In this document: positions 6,485 to 9,794 of the stretch, piece after piece
How positions within the stretch are numbered: position 1 is the first letter of the stretch
Layout: every line of letters starts with the position of its first letter
NCBI GenBank assembly: GCA_050116415.1
Contig: JASFOS010000084.1
Coordinates: forward strand, 1-9,794
Length of the DNA stretch: 9,794 bases
Source of the DNA: JARRJY01 sp050116415
GTDB lineage: Bacteria > Pseudomonadota > Gammaproteobacteria > UBA6429 > Thiohalophilaceae
Direction: 5' to 3'
The notes under the pieces: generated by a model
Seen by the model: only the letters and a program-made list of their open reading frames with translations
What the model was told of the DNA's origin: nothing
Databases searched by the model: none
Translations under genes and position numbers: made by a program

Positions 6485-6940
6485 ATGAGTCGTATCAAAG
6501 TCAAAATTCTTGATCCACGTGTTGGTAAGGACATTCCTCTTCCGGAATATGCAACAGACGGTTCAGCAGGTATGGACCTGCGCGCCTGTCTGGATGAAAA
6601 ACTGGAAATTAAACCTGGCGAAACCCAGCTGATTCCTACCGGCATTGCCATTCATATTGATGACGCGGGCATGGCGGCGGTCATCCTGCCACGTTCGGGA
6701 CTGGGACATAAACATGGCATCGTGCTGGGTAACCTGGTCGGCTTGATCGACTCGGATTACCAGGGGCAATTGTTTGTCTCCTGCTGGAACAGGGGTAATG
6801 ATTCTTTTACTATTGAAGTTGGTGATCGGATCGCACAGCTGGTGTTCGTGCCCGTGGTGCAGGCCGCATTCGATATTGTTGAAGATTTCAATGAAAGTGA
6901 ACGTGCGGCCGGTGGATTTGGCCACACAGGACGTGGTTAA
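6485..6940 (+). CDS. dut: Deoxyuridine 5'-triphosphate nucleotidohydrolase (dUTPase)
   Basis: Dut hydrolyses dUTP to dUMP and pyrophosphate. This keeps uracil out of DNA and supplies dUMP for thymidylate synthesis. The 151 residues fit the trimeric family, and all five conserved motifs are present: AGMDLRA (28-34), PTGIAI (51-56), PRSGLG (69-74) with the catalytic D89 in GLIDSDYQGQL, GDRIAQLVFVP (113-123), and the flexible C-terminal glycine-rich arm AAGGFGHTG (141-149). The start is unambiguous by homology. Only a minimal AGG (6474-6476) stands in for a ribosome site, and a consensus -10 lies 12 bp before the ATG. The gene lies between coaBC and algC, the order also known in Pseudomonas, and 50 bp separate it from algC. 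Confidence 0.97.
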   Translation: MSRIKVKILDPRVGKDIPLPEYATDGSAGMDLRACLDEKLEIKPGETQLIPTGIAIHIDDAGMAAVILPRSGLGHKHGIVLGNLVGLIDSDYQGQLFVSCWNRGNDSFTIEVGDRIAQLVFVPVVQAAFDIVEDFNESERAAGGFGHTGRG

Positions 6941-6990
6941 CAGCAAACAGGCTATTACAAGACAGGTATTGTTAAGAGGGGAATTGGCAC

Positions 6991-9582
6991 GTGGCAAGAA
7001 GAAGTGTTCGCAGAAGAAAAAAACGTGGTGGTGCCTCGTCGTCCGGTGGACAGGGGCTTACAACAGTTAGTTTGTTTGCCTTTGTTGCGTTTGTTTTAAT
7101 TTTAGGTGCCGCGTTATTTATTGCGCAACTTGATATGGCCAACCGCCTGGCTGCGCAACAGGCGATCGTGGCCAAGACGAATGCACAACGTTCGGCGACT
7201 CAACTGAGTAAAGCGGTAACCTCATACCAGAACCTGATGGTGGGAATTGTCACGGAGCCTGCCATTGGTAAGCTGATTCAATCCGCTAATAAATCCGCCA
7301 TTACTGAACGCGAGCAGCAACTGAAATCGCTGTTTCCTTCTGCACTACAGGTTCGTTTGCTGGCTGCGGGTTTGAAAACAGTGGATCGTACCAGGAAGCC
7401 AGATCTGAGTTTTGCCTGCCTGGATATGATGCGCAACGCGGAAAATGCCAAGAAAGCGCCCGAGGTTGAAGTACATGCTTATGGTACCGAACAGCAGCAT
7501 ATCGACCTGGTGCAACCTGTTTTGAATGCGCAGGGCAACCGGGTCGTGGGGCATATGCAGGTGGTGCTGGATGTGAAATTGATTCAGAAATGGATCGAGC
7601 AGGCCGTCAATGATAATTACATCGAATTGTCCCAGATCATCGCTGATAAAAAATCTATCCCGTTAGGCGAAGCCGGTAACAAAGAATTTCGTTCTTCACA
7701 CAATTCCACTGTCGAGGTGCCAGGCACGAGCTGGGTGATCAAGGCCTGGGTGCCACCCGCAGTTACCATTTCCATCTTCAACCTGCCGGTGCTGATAGTA
7801 TTTGGTTGTGCCGTGATCCTGGTCGCGTTCATCGTGCTCATGTTGCGTCGCTCGGTAAGCGGCGCTATCAATGCCGATCTGGAAAATTTTATGCAAATCG
7901 CGATACAGGTTATTCGAGGTAACAAAAGTCATGAATACTCGGTGAAAATGAAGGAGTTCAAGGATGCGGTGGTCAGGTTGCATAATATGCCGATGAGCAA
8001 CAGCATGGAACGTGAGCGTGATCATGATCCCAGCAGTATCAGCATGGGCAATAACCAGGAAATTGATCCCATGTACCTGTCAGAAGACTCCATGACCCTT
8101 GAAGAACTGGATAACGATGATCTGGATGATGTTGGTGAAGGCCCGGGGGATGAACCGGTAAAAAAGCCTGAAGCCGCTCCAGTGCCGGGCAGCCAGGCTG
8201 CCGGTACTGACATGCCCGCCGCTGAAATATTCAAGGCCTATGATATACGCGGTATCGTCGGTAAAACCCTGACTGCCAACAATATTGAAGTGATTGGCCG
8301 TGCACTTGGCAGTGAAGCCGCCAGTCGTGGCTTGAAGACCGTGGCCTTTGGTCGGGATGGTCGCTTGTCGGGCCCGGAACTGGGCCAGGCCCTGGTAAAA
8401 GGAATTCTCTCTACCGGTATCAATGTCCTGGATGTTGGCATGGTGCCAACACCCACGCTCTATTATGCTGCTGCAGAACATGCCGAGGGTAGTGGCTTGA
8501 TGTTGACCGGCAGCCATAACCCGCCGGACTACAACGGTATTAAAATGGTACTGGGTGGTGAAACCCTTTCCGGTGATACTATCCAGGCTTTACGTCAGCG
8601 CATCGAGAAAAAAGATTTCACCAGTGGTGAAGGTGAATATAAAAAGCTGGAACTTAATGAAGCTTATATCCAGCGCATCACTTCTGATACCACGCTTAAG
8701 CGTAAACTGAAAGTTGTTGTAGATTGTGGTAACGGCGTAGCCGGGGCTATTGCCCCAACCCTGTTCAAGCAGCTGGGTTGCGAGGTCATTGAGATGTTCT
8801 GTGATGTGGATGGTCATTTTCCCAACCATCATCCTGACCCCAGTCAGCCGGAAAACCTGCAGGACATCATCAACGCGGTGAAGAGTAACCATGCTGACCT
8901 GGGGCTGGCGTTTGATGGTGACGGCGATCGTGTCGGCGTAGTAAGCGGAGACGGTAACGTGATCTGGCCGGACCGGTTAATGATGTTGTTTGCCGAGGAT
9001 GTGCTAAAGCGCAACCCCGGCGCGCAGATCATTTTCGATATCAAGTGTAGCAGCAACTTGATGAAATACATCTGGGACAAGGGTGGTGAACCACTGATGT
9101 GGAAGACCGGCCATTCACTGATCAAAGCCAAGATGAAGCAAACCGGGGCTTTACTGGCCGGTGAGATGAGCGGGCATATTTTCTTTAAAGAGCGCTGGTA
9201 TGGTTTCGATGATGCGCTGTATGCCGCGGCACGTTTACTGGAAATCCTTTCCGCGGATATGCGACAGCCACGCGTGGTATTTGCTTCCCTGCCGGATGCC
9301 GTCAACACCCCGGAACTGAAGATTCCCATGCCGGAAGGCGAACATCACAAGTTCATGGACAGGTTACTGGCCGAGGCAGATTTTGGTGATGCCAACGTAA
9401 GCATGATCGACGGGGTACGTGCAGATTATTCCTATGGCTGGGGACTGGTGCGTGCTTCCAATACCACGCCTTGCCTGGTGTTGCGTTTCGAGGGCCAGAC
9501 TGAAGAAGGCATCAAGAAAGTACAAAGCCGCTTCCGCAAGGCACTGCTGGATTTGAAACCGGATCTGCAATTACCTTTCTGA
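6991..9582 (+). CDS. algC: Membrane-anchored phosphomannomutase/phosphoglucomutase (long form)
   Basis: The C-terminal catalytic part, about residues 410-863, interconverts mannose- or glucose-6-phosphate with the 1-phosphates, feeding exopolysaccharide, LPS and UDP-glucose synthesis. It has the phosphoserine S508 in LTGSHNPP, the metal loop D642/D644/D646 in FDGDGDR, sugar-binding GEMSG (E725, S727) and phosphate-binding R821 in VRASNTTP. Each lies exactly 400 residues beyond the classic 463-residue P. aeruginosa AlgC numbering. The N-terminal extension has a basic start, a membrane helix at about 24-46 and a periplasmic region at about 47-257. A second helix follows at about 258-285, then RRS, a HAMP-like helical stretch (about 290-333) and an acidic, then Pro/Ala-rich linker (about 340-410). 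GTG is chosen because AAGAGGGG (6974-6981) precedes it and an in-frame stop lies at 6973-6975. The extension's role is unknown. Confidence 0.95.
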   Translation: MARRSVRRRKKRGGASSSGGQGLTTVSLFAFVAFVLILGAALFIAQLDMANRLAAQQAIVAKTNAQRSATQLSKAVTSYQNLMVGIVTEPAIGKLIQSANKSAITEREQQLKSLFPSALQVRLLAAGLKTVDRTRKPDLSFACLDMMRNAENAKKAPEVEVHAYGTEQQHIDLVQPVLNAQGNRVVGHMQVVLDVKLIQKWIEQAVNDNYIELSQIIADKKSIPLGEAGNKEFRSSHNSTVEVPGTSWVIKAWVPPAVTISIFNLPVLIVFGCAVILVAFIVLMLRRSVSGAINADLENFMQIAIQVIRGNKSHEYSVKMKEFKDAVVRLHNMPMSNSMERERDHDPSSISMGNNQEIDPMYLSEDSMTLEELDNDDLDDVGEGPGDEPVKKPEAAPVPGSQAAGTDMPAAEIFKAYDIRGIVGKTLTANNIEVIGRALGSEAASRGLKTVAFGRDGRLSGPELGQALVKGILSTGINVLDVGMVPTPTLYYAAAEHAEGSGLMLTGSHNPPDYNGIKMVLGGETLSGDTIQALRQRIEKKDFTSGEGEYKKLELNEAYIQRITSDTTLKRKLKVVVDCGNGVAGAIAPTLFKQLGCEVIEMFCDVDGHFPNHHPDPSQPENLQDIINAVKSNHADLGLAFDGDGDRVGVVSGDGNVIWPDRLMMLFAEDVLKRNPGAQIIFDIKCSSNLMKYIWDKGGEPLMWKTGHSLIKAKMKQTGALLAGEMSGHIFFKERWYGFDDALYAAARLLEILSADMRQPRVVFASLPDAVNTPELKIPMPEGEHHKFMDRLLAEADFGDANVSMIDGVRADYSYGWGLVRASNTTPCLVLRFEGQTEEGIKKVQSRFRKALLDLKPDLQLPF

Positions 9583-9589
9583 TAACGTA

Positions 9590-9607
9590 TTTTTTATTTA
9601 TAAAAAA
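9590..9607. repeat. AT-only palindrome between algC and argB
   Basis: TTTTTTAT (9590-9597) and ATAAAAAA (9600-9607) are perfect inverted repeats around TT, eight bases after the algC stop. With no GC pairs it would be a weak hairpin. It may simply be the AT-rich upstream part of the argB promoter, or help weak termination after algC. Confidence 0.35.
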
Positions 9608-9610
9608 ACT

Positions 9611-9616
9611 TACAAT
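9611..9616 (+). promoter_or_regulatory. Candidate -10 box ahead of argB
   Basis: TACAAT matches 5 of 6 consensus -10 bases. Counting seven bases on from its end puts the transcription start at 9623, the A of the argB ATG, so the message could be leaderless. The expected -35 position (9588-9593) reads TATTTT, which is not a good match. No Shine-Dalgarno sequence lies between algC and argB. Confidence 0.4.
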
Positions 9617-9622
9617 ACATAT

Positions 9623-9794
9623 ATGTCTATTGATTCTAAAACAGCTCTGAATATTGCCAAGGTCCTCACCGAGGCGTTGCCTTATATTCAACGTTTCCAG
9701 GGCAAAACCATGGTCATCAAGTATGGTGGTAATGCCATGGTTGATGATGCGCTCAAGAAAGGCTTTGCTCGTGATGTCGTATTAATGAAACTGG
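9623..9794 (+). CDS. argB: Acetylglutamate kinase (3' end missing)
   Basis: Only the first 57 codons are in the window and the frame is open to the end. ArgB phosphorylates N-acetylglutamate with ATP, the second step of arginine synthesis. The recognisable parts are EALPYIQRFQGK (residues 17-28), the ATP/substrate loop VIKYGGNAM (31-39) with K33, and GFARDVVLMK (47-56), all as in P. aeruginosa ArgB. About 28 residues precede the first core strand. In this family such an N-terminal helix belongs to hexameric, arginine-inhibited enzymes and is absent from the shorter dimeric E. coli enzyme, so feedback inhibition by arginine is likely (inferred). The ATG lacks a ribosome site and lies 40 bp after algC, following the Pseudomonas dut-algC-argB order. 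Confidence 0.94.
   Translation, partial: MSIDSKTALNIAKVLTEALPYIQRFQGKTMVIKYGGNAMVDDALKKGFARDVVLMKL

Noticed and set aside
8212..8214. Internal ATG of algC (M408) as the start of a separate short AlgC
   Set aside because: It would give a protein like the classic 463-residue AlgC, but no Shine-Dalgarno sequence precedes it, while the GTG at 6991 has a strong one and the frame is open throughout.
1..9794. CRISPR array, tRNA or rRNA genes, insertion sequence, or foreign island
   Set aside because: I saw no regularly spaced repeats, cloverleaf with CCA end, transposase motif or terminal inverted repeats. Nearly all sequence is taken up by conserved genes in a familiar order.

Overview
The window is a stretch of gammaproteobacterial chromosome. 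The order rpmG-rpmB-radC-coaBC-dut-algC-argB is the one I recall from Pseudomonas-type genomes. The proteins are of gammaproteobacterial type: L28 and L33 close to those of E. coli, a long membrane-anchored AlgC, and an ArgB with an N-terminal helix like that of P. aeruginosa. I cannot name the genus. No rRNA, tRNA, CRISPR array, insertion sequence or prophage gene is visible.

Layout. (1) 1-2600: the 3' part of a GT81-like glycosyltransferase, probably glucosyl-3-phosphoglycerate synthase, meets a GH13 sucrose/glucosylglycerate phosphorylase tail to tail with a 4-bp overlap. The pair suggests a compatible-solute (glucosylglycerate) module. (2) 2601-2887: a 287-bp intergenic region with only weak promoter candidates. 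(3) 2888-3709: galU, closed by a strong two-way terminator. (4) 3785-4188, minus strand: the rpmB-rpmG operon with a good sigma70 promoter and a GC-rich discriminator. (5) 4314-4988, minus strand: radC. (6) 5115-9794, plus strand: coaBC, dut, algC and the start of argB.

Functional links. Four enzymes touch the glucose-1-phosphate/UDP-glucose node. The phosphorylase would release glucose-1-phosphate, AlgC interconverts it with glucose-6-phosphate, GalU makes UDP-glucose, and the GT81 enzyme would use a nucleotide-glucose donor. The other genes are housekeeping: ribosomal proteins, CoA synthesis, dUTP removal and arginine synthesis.

The points most worth a second look are three. First, AlgC carries about 400 extra N-terminal residues: two membrane helices, a Cache-like periplasmic region and an acidic linker. 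Second, coaBC, dut and argB each have a -10-like hexamer almost touching the start codon and little or no Shine-Dalgarno sequence, while galU, rpmB, rpmG, radC and algC have clear ones. This suggests leaderless or near-leaderless mRNAs. Third, the synthase/phosphorylase pair is arranged convergently. Nothing here looks like a wholly new defence or mobile system.
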